This document shows, one piece after another, positions 15,358-23,907 of a stretch of DNA of 64,000 nt (within the stretch, counting starts at the first letter, position 1; every line of letters begins with the position of its first letter). The notes under the pieces are model-generated. The model was not told where the DNA came from. It saw only the letters and a list, made by a program, of their open reading frames with translations, and did not search any database. The position numbers were made by a program, and so were the translations under genes. The DNA comes from Streptomyces sp. 2114.4 (GTDB lineage: Bacteria; Actinomycetota; Actinomycetes; Streptomycetales; Streptomycetaceae), in contig NZ_FYEY01000001.1 of NCBI RefSeq assembly GCF_900187385.1, positions 2,232,001 through 2,296,000 of the forward strand, given 5' to 3'.

Positions 15358-16551
15358 CTACCGCAGATGCGAGGTGTCGTTCAGCAGCCGCAGCGAGGCG
15401 TTGCCGTCGGAGTAGTACGCGACGACCGAGAGCGACGCCGCGGACAGCTCCATCCGGAACAGCGACTCCGGCGGGGCGCCCAGCGCCAGCCGGACCAGTG
15501 TCTTGACGGGGGTGACGTGGGTGACCACGAGGACGGTCTTGCCCGCGTACCGCGCGAGGAGCTTGTCGCGGGCGACGGCGACCCGGCGGGCGACCGTCGC
15601 GAAGGACTCGCCGCCTCCGGTGGGCGCCGCCTTGGCGGAGCCGAGCCAGGCGTCGAGGTCGTCGGGGTGGCGCTCGCGCACCTCGGCGAACGTCAGCCCC
15701 TCCCACGCCCCGAAGTCGGTCTCGCGCAGGCCCTCCTCGATACGGACCTCCAGGCCGAGCCGGTCCGCGACCGCACCGGCGGTCTCCCGGCAGCGCCGCA
15801 GCGGAGAGCTGACGACGGCCTGGATCGTGCCCCGGGCGGCGAGCGCGGCGGCGGTCGCCTCGGCCTGGCGGCGGCCGGCGGCGGAGAGCGCGGGGTCGGT
15901 GCCGCCGCTGCCGGAGAACCGCTTCTCGGGCGTCAGCGGGGTCTCGCCGTGCCGCAGCAGGACGAAGGTCGCGGGCGGACCGAGGTCGGGGGACCCCCAG
16001 CCGACCGCCGGGACGGCCGAGGACGCGGCCTCCTCCGCCGTCGCCACCGCCTCGTCGGCTGCCCGGGCGGCGGCGCTGCGGGCGGGCGCGGCCGCGGTGG
16101 CGAGCGCCGCCGTGGAGTTGCCCGGCTCCCACTGCCGGCCGATCTTCCCGGCGTCCATCGCCTCGTTGGCGAGCCGGTCCGCGTGCTTGTTCTGCGCGCG
16201 CGGGATCCACTCATAGGTGACCTGGCCGGGCGGGAAGACCGAACCGGCCTCGGCCGCCAGCGGCTTCATGTCCGGGTGCTTGATCTTCCAGCGTCCCGAC
16301 ATCTGCTCCACGACGAGCTTGGAGTCCATCCGCACCCGGATGCGGGCCTGCGGATCGATCGCATGCGCCGCCCGCAGACCGGCCACCAGGCCCTTGTACT
16401 CGGCGACGTTGTTGGTGGCGGTGCCGATGAACTCGGCGGCCTCGGCCAATGCCTCGCCCGACTCCGGGTCGAGGACGACCGCGCCGTAGCCGGCCGGTCC
16501 CGGGTTGCCCCGGGAGCCGCCGTCCGCCTCGACGATCAGCGCGCGCGACAC
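15358..16551 (-). CDS. Bifunctional RNase HI / histidine phosphatase, 397 aa
   Basis: Fusion conserved in actinobacteria (Rv2228c type). Residues 1-140 are RNase HI: IVEADGGSRGNPGPAGYG with catalytic Asp, NNVAEYKGL with catalytic Glu, RVRMDSKLVVEQM with Asp, and NKHADRLANEAM. A 60-residue Ala-rich linker follows. Residues about 205-397 are a phosphoglycerate-mutase-like acid phosphatase: FVLLRHGETPLTPEKRFSG with the phosphohistidine, later VSSPLRRCRET and VTHVTPVKTLV. In some relatives the phosphatase part acts on alpha-ribazole phosphate. GTG start; three bases separate it from the upstream zinc-ribbon gene. Confidence 0.95.
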   Translation of the reverse strand: MSRALIVEADGGSRGNPGPAGYGAVVLDPESGEALAEAAEFIGTATNNVAEYKGLVAGLRAAHAIDPQARIRVRMDSKLVVEQMSGRWKIKHPDMKPLAAEAGSVFPPGQVTYEWIPRAQNKHADRLANEAMDAGKIGRQWEPGNSTAALATAAAPARSAAARAADEAVATAEEAASSAVPAVGWGSPDLGPPATFVLLRHGETPLTPEKRFSGSGGTDPALSAAGRRQAEATAAALAARGTIQAVVSSPLRRCRETAGAVADRLGLEVRIEEGLRETDFGAWEGLTFAEVRERHPDDLDAWLGSAKAAPTGGGESFATVARRVAVARDKLLARYAGKTVLVVTHVTPVKTLVRLALGAPPESLFRMELSAASLSVVAYYSDGNASLRLLNDTSHLR

Positions 16552-16554
16552 GGC

Positions 16555-17298
16555 CTACAGACCCGAGTCGGGCGTACGGACCAGGATGCGGGTGCAGTTC
16601 TCGCAGCGCAGCACCGCATCGGCGGCGGCCGCACGGACGTCGTTGACCTCGGTGATGTTCAGCTCCAGGCGGCAGCCCTCGCAGCGGCGCTGGTAGAGGC
16701 GGGCCGCACCGACGCCGCCCTCCTTCGCGCGGATCTTGTCGTAGAGCTTCAGCAGATCGGCCGGGATGTCGGCGACGGTCAGCTCGCGCTCCTTGGCGAC
16801 CGTGCCGCGCTCGGCGTCGATCTCGGCGTAGGCGGCGTCCCGGCGGGCGGCGGCGTCATCGACCTTGGCCTGGATGGCGTCGACCCGGCCGGTCAGCTCG
16901 GTCACCCGCTCCTGGGCACTCTCGCGGCGCTCCATGACCTCCAGGACGACGTCCTCCAGGTCGCCCTGGCGCTTGGCCAGCGAGGTCAGTTCGCGCTGGA
17001 GGTTCTCCAGGTCCTTGGGGGAGGTGACGGCACCGGAGTCCAGGCGCTTCTGGTCGCGGGCGGCACGCTGGCGCACCTGGTCCACGTCCTGCTCGGCCTT
17101 GGTCTGCTCGCGGCTGGTGTCGCTCTCCTCGGTCTGCGCGGCGACGAGCAGGTCGCGCTGCTGGATGAGGTCGGCCTCCAGGGTCTGCAGCTCGGCCAGC
17201 TCGGGCAGGTTGTTACGCCGGTGGGCGAGCTGGGTGAGCCTCACGTCCAGGGCCTGGACGTCGAGGAGGCGGATCTGGTCGGCGGGCGCGGCGTTCAG
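16555..17298 (-). CDS. C4-type zinc-ribbon coiled-coil protein (DUF164), 247 aa, apparent CTG start
   Basis: Long antiparallel coiled coil (residues about 5-195, rich in E/R/Q heptads) followed by a zinc ribbon CEGCRLEL...CENC. The family is conserved beside Nif3 and RNase HI/phosphatase genes; its role is unclear, possibly nucleic-acid binding. Family proteins start with (M)NAAPADQIRLLDVQ; here the codon before AAC-GCC is CTG at 17298, preceded by AGGAG with 7 bases of spacing. The CTG overlaps the Nif3 stop as CTGA, so it is probably started by reinitiation. The next in-frame GTG (18 codons on) would cut the conserved N-terminus. Confidence 0.9.
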   Translation of the reverse strand: MNAAPADQIRLLDVQALDVRLTQLAHRRNNLPELAELQTLEADLIQQRDLLVAAQTEESDTSREQTKAEQDVDQVRQRAARDQKRLDSGAVTSPKDLENLQRELTSLAKRQGDLEDVVLEVMERRESAQERVTELTGRVDAIQAKVDDAAARRDAAYAEIDAERGTVAKERELTVADIPADLLKLYDKIRAKEGGVGAARLYQRRCEGCRLELNITEVNDVRAAAADAVLRCENCTRILVRTPDSGL

Positions 17299-18203
17299 CG
17301 TGGGGCTCCTGTGGTGTGGGTCGGGGCGAAGAAGGGGGTGGACGCCGCGTGGGCGGTCCAGGGGTCGGTGACCGTACGGGAGACATGCGTGCGCAGTCCC
17401 CAGTCGTGCCGGTCGGAGACCGCGTCGAGCTGGGCCGCGGCCTGCTCGCACCACGGCCATTCGGTGGCCCAGTGGGCGGCGTCGAGCAGCGCCAGCGGGC
17501 TGTTCCGCCCGGTGGTCTGAGTGGCCTCGGAGGCCGGGTGGTGGCGCAGGTCGGCGGTGAGGAACGCCTCCACACCGGCCGCCCGTACGTCATCGAAGAG
17601 GCTGTCGCCGGAGCCGCCGGAGACGGCGAGGGTCCGGATCTCGCGGTCCGGGTCGCCGGCCGCCCGGATGCCCTGGGCGGTGGCGGGCAGCCGTTCCGCG
17701 GCGTATGCGGCGAGCTCGGCGAGCGTCATCGGATGCGGTAGCTCGCAGATCCGGCCCAGGCCCCGGCGGCCCGCCGGATCGCTCGGGTCCGGCACCAGCG
17801 GGCCGAGGATGCGCAGGTCCAGCGCGCCGGCCAGAGCGTCGGAGACACCGGGGTCGGCGGTGTCGGCGTTGGTGTGCGCGACGTGCAGGGCGATGTCGTG
17901 CTTGATGAGCGTGTGCACGACCTTGCCCTTGAAGGTCGAGGCCGCGACCGTCGTCGTCCCGCGCAGATAGAGCGGGTGGTGGGTGACGAGGAGGTCGGCG
18001 CCGAGCTTCACCGCCTCGTCGACGATCTCCTGGACCGGGTCGACGGCGAACAGCACCCGGCGGACCTCGGCGCCGGGATCTCCGCAGACCGTGCCGACGG
18101 CGTCCCACCCTTCGGCCCGCTCGGGGGGCCAGAGGGCGTCGAGCGCGGTGAGGACTTCAGACAGTACGGGCACGGGTGGAAGATTACCTCCCAGCTGTGA
18201 CAT
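17295..18203 (-). CDS. Nif3-like dinuclear metal centre protein, 302 aa
   Basis: NIF3/DUF34 family, hexameric, binding two metal ions. Metal ligands are visible in LVTHHPLYLRG (His pair), and near the C-terminus LLDAAHWATEWP with conserved His and Glu. The central insert AVSGGSGDSLFDDVRAAG is the family's signature region. Its biochemical role is debated (GTP cyclohydrolase I-like, metal-dependent hydrolase). The ATG at 18203 is chosen; ribosome site is weak (GAGGG), and the repeated sequence upstream argues against the longer reading. Coupled to the downstream zinc-ribbon gene. Confidence 0.92.
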   Translation of the reverse strand: MSQLGGNLPPVPVLSEVLTALDALWPPERAEGWDAVGTVCGDPGAEVRRVLFAVDPVQEIVDEAVKLGADLLVTHHPLYLRGTTTVAASTFKGKVVHTLIKHDIALHVAHTNADTADPGVSDALAGALDLRILGPLVPDPSDPAGRRGLGRICELPHPMTLAELAAYAAERLPATAQGIRAAGDPDREIRTLAVSGGSGDSLFDDVRAAGVEAFLTADLRHHPASEATQTTGRNSPLALLDAAHWATEWPWCEQAAAQLDAVSDRHDWGLRTHVSRTVTDPWTAHAASTPFFAPTHTTGAPR

Positions 18204-18259
18204 GGCGCGGGGCCCTCGGGTCGTCTCCTCCGCCCCTGCCCCTTTGCCGCCCGGCCCAT

Positions 18260-18344
18260 GCGGGAAATCCGTACCGCCCGTGCCGGAAATCCGCACCGGC
18301 ACGGGCCGGAGATCCGCACCGCCCGGGCCGGAGATCCGAAGCAC
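18260..18344. repeat. Four imperfect ~22-base tandem repeats upstream of nif3-like gene
   Basis: Units begin at 18260, 18282, 18305 and 18327, consensus GCCGGAGATCCGCACCGCCCG. They sit in the divergent intergenic region between the Nif3-like gene and the 474-residue protein gene, close enough to promoters to matter. Confidence 0.8.
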
Positions 18345-18469
18345 AACCCTCCCACCGGGAACCGGCGAACCGGACAATCGCCACCCTTATGCGTGAAGTG
18401 TGGCACCTCCCGGCGATCGGCCGGACGTGCGAAAACTAGCTTCGGTTGCCGACTGGAGGTGACCTTGCG

Positions 18470-19894
18470 ATGACGATCTGTGCCACTGAGGACGCCAGTG
18501 CGCGGGACATGCGGGACGTGCGGGACCGCACGCACCGTGCGGCGCTGACGATCGCCGCGGACGGTTCGTACGCCGCCCGGCTCGCCCGTCACGACGCCGC
18601 CGGGAGCTGGTTTCCGGAGCGCTGGACGCTGAGCGGCCCCGAGCCGTACGCCGTGCCACTGCAGGGCAACCAGCCCGAGGAGCCGGACAGTGCGCTGCTG
18701 CCGCTCGCGGACGGACGGGTGCTGATCCTGCGTCGGGTCGCCGGCCGTTTCGCCGTCTCCCTGCTCTACCCGGCGGGCCCCGGCACCGGTGAACTCCTGC
18801 TGGGCGCTGTGCACGCGCCCGAGCTGACCCTGCTGCCGCCCGCCCCCGGCGGGAAACGGGGCTACGCCCTGGCCCCCGAGGAGCACCGCACCACCCTGTG
18901 GCTGCTGCACGGCGGCGCGGAAGGGCCCGAGCGGGTCGCCAGGATCCCGGGACGCTGTACGGGAGGCGTCTGGCTGGACCGCGGCGGCCGGCTGCTGGCG
19001 CTGGACCGGGAGACGGACGGCCGGACGAAGACCGTGGTGGTCGATCTGGAGCGGGGCGGCGAGACCGGTCCGCTGCTGCAGATCACCGAGGAGAGCAACG
19101 ATCGGCTGCTGCTCGCCGATCCGGACAGCGGGCTGCTGCTCCTGCGGTCGGACGCCCCGGGGCACGACCGGCTGGGCTGGTGCGTACTGGGCAGCAGTCT
19201 GCCGGTGCGCTTCCCGGAGTGCCTGCGTCCCGCGCAGGCGGCTCTCACCCCGTTCGCGATGCAGCCGGGACGGATGCTGGCGCCGGAGAGCTGTGCGGTG
19301 GCGTTCCGGGTGGCCGCGGCGAACGGGACATGGCTGGGTGTCTGGCGGCCCGCGGAGCGGCAGTTGCGGCACCATCCGGCGCCGGCGGGGTGGCTGGCGG
19401 GGGCCGGGCTGTGGACGGCGGACGGCGAACTGCTGCTGCCGTACGCGACGGGGGCGGAGCCGTGCGGGGTGGCGCGGGCCTTTGTGCCGGTGGAGCCGGT
19501 GGGGGCTGTGGAGCCGGTGGCGGCGGTGATGGCTGAGCGGCTGGTGGAGCCGCCGGAGCAAGCGGTGCAGCCGGTGCGGCAGCACCCCCCGGTGCAGGAG
19601 GCGCAGCCGGTACAGCAGAAGCCCCCGGTGCAGGAGGCGCAGCCGGTGCCGCCACAACAGCCGGTGCAGGAGGCACCGGAGGTGCAGGAGATGCGGGAGG
19701 CGCCTTCCGGGGCGGTGCCCGTGGCGGCCGCCGGGAGCGGCGGGGGGATTGTCCCGGATGCGGCGGATACCGACAACCGCTCCACAGCATCTGCACAACC
19801 CCGGCCCGCACCCGCGGAACCGCGGTGCCTTCCCCCACATCCTGGAATGTGCAGGCCAGTTCCCCTGCAACAGGCACCTCAGGCGGCCCGGTAG
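18470..19894 (+). CDS. Hypothetical beta-propeller-like protein with Pro/Gln repeat tail, 474 aa
   Basis: Cytosolic protein of unknown function. Residues about 20-340 contain repeated short beta motifs (WTLSGPEPYAVPL, LLPLADGRVLILRR, GGVWLDRGGRLLALDRE, LLLADPDSGLLLLRS) like the blades of a WD/YVTN-type propeller. The last 130 residues are a low-complexity tail with PPVQEAQPVQ repeats (19585-19690), ending in PVPLQQAPQAAR. GGAGGTGA lies 10 bases before the ATG. Divergent from nif3. No enzymatic motif is seen. Confidence 0.8.
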   Translation: MTICATEDASARDMRDVRDRTHRAALTIAADGSYAARLARHDAAGSWFPERWTLSGPEPYAVPLQGNQPEEPDSALLPLADGRVLILRRVAGRFAVSLLYPAGPGTGELLLGAVHAPELTLLPPAPGGKRGYALAPEEHRTTLWLLHGGAEGPERVARIPGRCTGGVWLDRGGRLLALDRETDGRTKTVVVDLERGGETGPLLQITEESNDRLLLADPDSGLLLLRSDAPGHDRLGWCVLGSSLPVRFPECLRPAQAALTPFAMQPGRMLAPESCAVAFRVAAANGTWLGVWRPAERQLRHHPAPAGWLAGAGLWTADGELLLPYATGAEPCGVARAFVPVEPVGAVEPVAAVMAERLVEPPEQAVQPVRQHPPVQEAQPVQQKPPVQEAQPVPPQQPVQEAPEVQEMREAPSGAVPVAAAGSGGGIVPDAADTDNRSTASAQPRPAPAEPRCLPPHPGMCRPVPLQQAPQAAR

Positions 19895-20054
19895 ACCCGG
19901 TGAAGCGCGATTTCCGGCCCCGTTAGAATTTCGGGCGGGGGCTACGCAGCCGGTTGACCGGCCACCGACAGTGCCGCTCGGGTCAGCCTTGGCGGTCGTC
20001 GGGCGAGGTCCCGACGCGTACAGCTGTAAGCAATCTGACGGAGTGACTCTTTCC

Positions 20055-20222
20055 ATGTCCGAAGCCCGAACCGACACGACCCAGGCGCGCCCCCAGGAGG
20101 CATCCGCCCAGGCCGCCGCGGCCGCAAGCTCCGGCAAGCACCGTGGCCCGGCCGCCGCCGAGGAGTCCCACTCCGCCCCCCATGGCCGGCACCGCCGGGA
20201 CAAGCAGCCGCAGGACGCGTAA
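20055..20222 (+). CDS. Small hydrophilic protein, 55 aa
   Basis: Short Ala/Gln/His-rich protein starting MSEARTDTTQARPQEASAQ and ending with HGRHRRDKQPQDA; predicted disordered. GGAGTG is 8 bases before the ATG, and a strong terminator follows immediately after the stop, which supports it as a real gene. The upstream 160 bases contain an AT-richer CGTTAGAATTTCG segment that could be its promoter. Function unknown. Confidence 0.6.
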   Translation: MSEARTDTTQARPQEASAQAAAAASSGKHRGPAAAEESHSAPHGRHRRDKQPQDA

Positions 20223-20258
20223 GGCCGGTCCGGCGCGCCCCGCCCGCCGACCGTACGA

Positions 20259-20307
20259 ACGGCCGTGGCCGCCGCACCGCATCATCGCGGGCGGCGGCCA
20301 CGGCCGT
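20259..20307. terminator. Bidirectional intrinsic terminator
   Basis: Perfect 17-base stem (left arm 20259-20275 ACGGCCGTGGCCGCCGC, right arm 20291-20307) with a 15-base loop, between convergent genes ending at 20222 and 20333. Confidence 0.85.
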
Positions 20308-20332
20308 GGTGCACGGCGCACCGCGCGGCGGG

Positions 20333-21310
20333 TCAGTCGTGCTTGAGGGCCAGCACCTCGGCCGCCGCGAAGGTCTCGTCCGGCGGGCGCTGCGCGTAGT
20401 ACGGGGTCAGCAGTTCATCCAGCTCCTCGAAGCTGAAGAGATCCTTGCCGGTGTCGAACTTGGCGGCGATCCGCGGGCGTTCGGCGATGGCGACCATGCC
20501 GCCGTGCACGACCAGCAACTGGCCGTTGACCCGGGCCGCGGCCGGCGAGGCGAGATAGCCGACGAGCGGTGCGACATGCTCGGGCGCGAGCACATCGAGC
20601 CCGCCCCCCTTGCCCTCGCGCCCCTCCCCGGACTCCCCGCCCCCCGGATGTGCGGGAAAGCCGGCGAAGACGTCCTCCGTCATACGGGTACGGGCCCGCG
20701 GGCAGATCGCATTGGTGGTCACGCCGTATTTGCCCAGCGCCAGGGCCGTGGAGGTGGTCAGGCCGACAATTCCCCCCTTGGCCGCCGCGTAGTTGGGCTG
20801 GCCCGCCGAGCCCGCCAGGAACGCCTCGGAGGAGGTGTTGATGATCCGGCCGTGCACCGGGCCACCGGCCGCTTTGGCACGCTCACGCCAGTGGGCGGCG
20901 GCGAAGTGGGTGGTGTTGAAGTGGCCCTTGAGGTGGACGCGGATGACCGAGTCCCACTCGTCCTCGGTCATCGAGAACACCATCCGGTCGCGCAGGATGC
21001 CCGCGTTGTTGACCAGGATGTCGAGCCGTCCGTAGGTCTCGACCGCCAGTTGCACGAGGGCGCGGGCATCGTCGTGGTCGGCGACGTCACCGAGGTGGGC
21101 GACCGCCCGGCCGCCCGCCGCACGGATCTCGGCGACGACGTCCTCGGCGGGCGCCGCCGAGGCCTCGCCCGAACCGTCGCGGCCCGGCTGTCCGTAGTCG
21201 TTGACCACGACGGATGCGCCGAGGCGGGCGAGTTCGAGGGCTTCGGCGCGGCCCAGGCCTCGCCCGGCACCGGTGACGATCGCGGTCAGGCCCTCCAGTG
21301 GCTGTGCCAT
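20333..21310 (-). CDS. SDR dehydrogenase, (3R)-hydroxyacyl-CoA / hydroxysteroid type, 325 aa
   Basis: NAD(P)-dependent short-chain dehydrogenase. TGAGRGLGRAEALELARLGA is the Rossmann Gly motif, followed by VVVNDYG, NNAGILRDRM, the catalytic Ser in INTSSEAFL and YxxxK in PNYAAAKGG. Family resemblance is to mycobacterial Rv3548c-like enzymes of the steroid regulon (NTSSEA, ICPRARTRMT). A Gly/Glu-rich insert GGGESGEGREGKGG sits at about residue 235. Adjacent on the same strand to an alcohol dehydrogenase and a MaoC hydratase, giving a likely beta-oxidation set. ATG with GGAGAGGA upstream. Confidence 0.88.
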   Translation of the reverse strand: MAQPLEGLTAIVTGAGRGLGRAEALELARLGASVVVNDYGQPGRDGSGEASAAPAEDVVAEIRAAGGRAVAHLGDVADHDDARALVQLAVETYGRLDILVNNAGILRDRMVFSMTEDEWDSVIRVHLKGHFNTTHFAAAHWRERAKAAGGPVHGRIINTSSEAFLAGSAGQPNYAAAKGGIVGLTTSTALALGKYGVTTNAICPRARTRMTEDVFAGFPAHPGGGESGEGREGKGGGLDVLAPEHVAPLVGYLASPAAARVNGQLLVVHGGMVAIAERPRIAAKFDTGKDLFSFEELDELLTPYYAQRPPDETFAAAEVLALKHD

Positions 21311-21441
21311 TCCTGTCCTCTCCAGTCTTCTCGGAGCGCGGTGGGGTGCGGTGGGGTGCGGTGCGGTGGGTCCGGTGCGCGGGGTGCACGCCGTGAGTGC
21401 CGTGAGCGCTGTGAGCGTCGTGACCGTCGTGAGCTCGGGCG

Positions 21442-22518
21442 TCAGATCTCGATGCAGGTGCGCAGCGAGGTCCCCGAGCGCATCTGGTCGAGCGCGTCGT
21501 TGATCTCGGCGAGCCGGACGCGATGGGTGATCAGGCCTTCGAGGTCGATCCGGCCGGCCCGCCACAGGGCGATGGTCCGCTCGTAGGAGCGCAGCACATC
21601 CGCGCCCCCGTACAGGGACGGCAGGATCCGCTTCTCGTCGAAGAACAGCTCGAACATATTGACCTGGAAGGTGTCGTCCATGGCTCCCGCGCCGACCACG
21701 CACAGGGTGCCGCCACGCCGGGTCATCTCGTAGGCGGTGCGGGCGGTGGCGGACTTGCCGACCACCTCGAAGACGTAGTCGAAGCCCTCCCCCGCGGTGA
21801 TCCGGGCCTTGGCGTCGGCGAATTCCTCCGGGGCGACGGCTTCGGTCGCGCCGAAGCGGAGCGCGGCCTCCCGGCGGGCGGGAACCGGGTCGACGGCGAT
21901 GATCTGGGCCGCACCGCAGACCTTCGCGCCCTGGATGACGGAGATGCCGACGCCGCCGCAGCCGATCACCGCGACCGAGGAAGCCGCCTCCACCTCGGCC
22001 GTGTTGAGGGCGGCGCCGAGCCCGGTGGTGACGCCGCAGCCGATGAGCGCGGCGATCTCGTAGGGAACGTCGTCCGGGATGGGGACCGCGCAGTTGGCGG
22101 CGACCACGACCTCCTCGGTGAAGGTACCGGTGCCGGCGAAGCCGAACACGTCACCGCCGGCGCGCCGGAAGTTGGGGGTGCCGGCGTTCATGAACCCGGC
22201 CAGGCACAGATGGGTCTGGCCGCGCTTGCAGGACGGACAGCTGCCGCAGGCGGGCAGCCAGCACATCAGGACGCGGTCGCCCTGGTCGAGCCCGGTGACG
22301 CCGTCGCCGACGTCGAGGATTTCCCCTGCGCCCTCGTGCCCGGGGACGAAGGGGGCGGGCTGCGGCAGTACCCCGCTCATCGCCGAGAGGTCGGAGTGGC
22401 ACAGACCGGTCGCCCGGATCCGGATCCTGACCTTGCCGGGGCCAAACCCCACCGCCTCGACGTCATCGAGGACTTCGAGCTTGTCCTGCCCACTCTCGTG
22501 CTGTACGGCTGCGCGCAT
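21442..22518 (-). CDS. Zn-dependent alcohol dehydrogenase, 358 aa
   Basis: Medium-chain dehydrogenase with catalytic zinc ligands in TGLCHSDLSAMSG (Cys) and VPGHEGAGEI (His-Glu) and a structural zinc site CGSCPSCKRGQTHLC. The cofactor domain shows VIGCGGVGISVIQGA. Substrate is probably a primary or secondary alcohol of a lipid or steroid side chain, inferred from the SDR and MaoC neighbours on the same strand. ATG at 22518. Confidence 0.9.
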   Translation of the reverse strand: MRAAVQHESGQDKLEVLDDVEAVGFGPGKVRIRIRATGLCHSDLSAMSGVLPQPAPFVPGHEGAGEILDVGDGVTGLDQGDRVLMCWLPACGSCPSCKRGQTHLCLAGFMNAGTPNFRRAGGDVFGFAGTGTFTEEVVVAANCAVPIPDDVPYEIAALIGCGVTTGLGAALNTAEVEAASSVAVIGCGGVGISVIQGAKVCGAAQIIAVDPVPARREAALRFGATEAVAPEEFADAKARITAGEGFDYVFEVVGKSATARTAYEMTRRGGTLCVVGAGAMDDTFQVNMFELFFDEKRILPSLYGGADVLRSYERTIALWRAGRIDLEGLITHRVRLAEINDALDQMRSGTSLRTCIEI

Positions 22519-22643
22519 GTCACGACTCCTCTCGTACGTACGGCAATCCCGCCCCCGCCCGGACCGCCCGGGGCGACGACGCGCCCCGGACGGCACTCGC
22601 TACCGGGTGTCTCCCACTGGGTGTCTCGCTGCTGGGTGTCTCG

Positions 22644-23519
22644 CTAGCTGTGCTCCACCACCGTGTCGGCCAGTACCGGCGCGTCGTCGCGGTCGGCGGC
22701 CGTGACCGAGACCTGGATCCGGCCGGGCTCTTGCCACAGGCCGAGCCGCAGCGTCTCCCCCGGGAAGACCACCCCGGCAAAACGGGTCGTGTACGACCGC
22801 ACGTGGGCCACGTCGCCGCCGAGCAGCGTGTCGACCACGGCCTTGAGGGTGACCCCGTAGGTGCACAGCCCGTGCAGAATCGGCCGGTCGAAGCCGGCGA
22901 GCTTGGCGAACCCGGGGTCGGCGTGCAGCGGATTCCAGTCGCCGGAGAGGCGGTAGAGCAGCGCCTGGTCCGGGCGGATATGGCGTTCGGTGCGCAGGTC
23001 GGGGGCGCGGTCGGGGAGGTCGAGGCGGGCGGAGGGGCCGCGGTCGCCGCCGAAGCCGCCCTCGCCGCGGACGAAGATCTGGGTGTCGCAGGTCCACAAG
23101 GGCCCGTCGTCGTCGGCGACTTCGGAGCGCAGCACGATGACGGCGGCCTTGCCCTTGTCGTACACCGCGGGGACGGACGAGGTCTGGGTGGCGCGACCGC
23201 TCACCGGGAGGGCGCGGTGCACGGTGACGGTCTGGCCGCCGTGCAGGACCGCGGCGAGGTCGACGTCGATCCCCGGGGCGGAGAGCCCGCCGGCGAGGGC
23301 CATTCCCCCGCCCGCGACGGTGGCGAAGGAGGGCAGGACGTGCAGTGCGCTCTCCAGGGTGTAGCGCAGTTCGTCCGGGTCGGTGGCGGGGTGAGGTTTC
23401 TCCGGGGTGGCCGCGCCGGCCCCGATGCCGAGGTGGTAGAGCTGGACGTCCTTGTGGTCCCAGGCGAGTTCGGTGGTCCGCGGCTCGGCGGAGGTGGCCT
23501 TGGCGGCGTCGATGGGCAT
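22644..23519 (-). CDS. MaoC-like enoyl-CoA hydratase 2, 291 aa
   Basis: Hydrates trans-2-enoyl-CoA, probably of a steroid side chain or branched acyl chain. Two hot-dog halves: the N-terminal ELAWDHKDVQLYHLGIGAGA, typical of FAS-type/Hsd4B-like hydratases, and a C-terminal catalytic half LYRLSGDWNPLHADPGFAK (Asp/His dyad) followed by RPILHGLCTYG. The start MPIDAAKATSAEP resembles mycobacterial MaoC proteins of the KstR regulon. A perfect KstR-type palindrome lies 121 bases upstream of the ATG. Confidence 0.9.
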   Translation of the reverse strand: MPIDAAKATSAEPRTTELAWDHKDVQLYHLGIGAGAATPEKPHPATDPDELRYTLESALHVLPSFATVAGGGMALAGGLSAPGIDVDLAAVLHGGQTVTVHRALPVSGRATQTSSVPAVYDKGKAAVIVLRSEVADDDGPLWTCDTQIFVRGEGGFGGDRGPSARLDLPDRAPDLRTERHIRPDQALLYRLSGDWNPLHADPGFAKLAGFDRPILHGLCTYGVTLKAVVDTLLGGDVAHVRSYTTRFAGVVFPGETLRLGLWQEPGRIQVSVTAADRDDAPVLADTVVEHS

Positions 23520-23639
23520 GGGGCTGCTTGCTCCTTCACCACGTTGCGAAGACCCCGGCCCGGCCGTCCGCACCGTCGACCGTGCCGGGGTCGTACCTGG
23601 TCGGCGCGGCCGCGCTCCGTCGGCATACCTTTCGCACTT

Positions 23640-23655
23640 CTAGAACGCGTTCTAG
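23640..23655. promoter_or_regulatory. KstR-type operator (perfect palindrome)
   Basis: CTAGAACGCGTTCTAG is a perfect 16-base palindrome fitting the KstR consensus TNNAACNNGTTNNA. It lies upstream of the MaoC gene and near a second palindrome at 23703. Confidence 0.8.
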
Positions 23656-23702
23656 CCGATGGCCCTCATGTATAGCCGATCCGCCCCACGCCCGGAAGCC
23701 CC

Positions 23703-23717
23703 CTGACGCCGCGTCAG
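23703..23717. promoter_or_regulatory. Second recurring palindrome CTGAC-N5-GTCAG
   Basis: CTGACGCCGCGTCAG, an inverted repeat found also at 33213, 36576 and 55249 beside steroid-type genes. Here it lies between the MaoC gene and the ABC operon. Confidence 0.6.
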
Positions 23718-23878
23718 TTCTGTTCGGATGCGCCTTGATCCCCGCGGCTCCCGTCGGATCTCCCCCGGATCACCTGCGCCGGCGTGCCGGCGACCCGGCC
23801 CCCGTCGCGCCCCGCCGTGACATTTGTCAGGGCGGATCACATACATTCGCCTCTAACGCCCTGCAGCAACTCTCCGTA

Positions 23879-23891
23879 ATGTCAAAGACAT
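23879..23891. promoter_or_regulatory. Candidate operator of the ABC/two-component operon
   Basis: ATGTCAAAGACAT is a perfect inverted repeat (5-base arms, 3-base centre) 17 bases before the first gene. It may be the binding site of the response regulator encoded downstream, since such operons are often autoregulated. By-eye assignment. Confidence 0.4.
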
Positions 23892-23907
23892 CGAACGAGA
23901 GGCGGGG

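Noticed and set aside
20034-20049. TCTGACGGAGTGACTC as a CTGAC-N5-GTCAG site
   Set aside because: The right arm does not match; it contains the ribosome site of the 55-residue gene.
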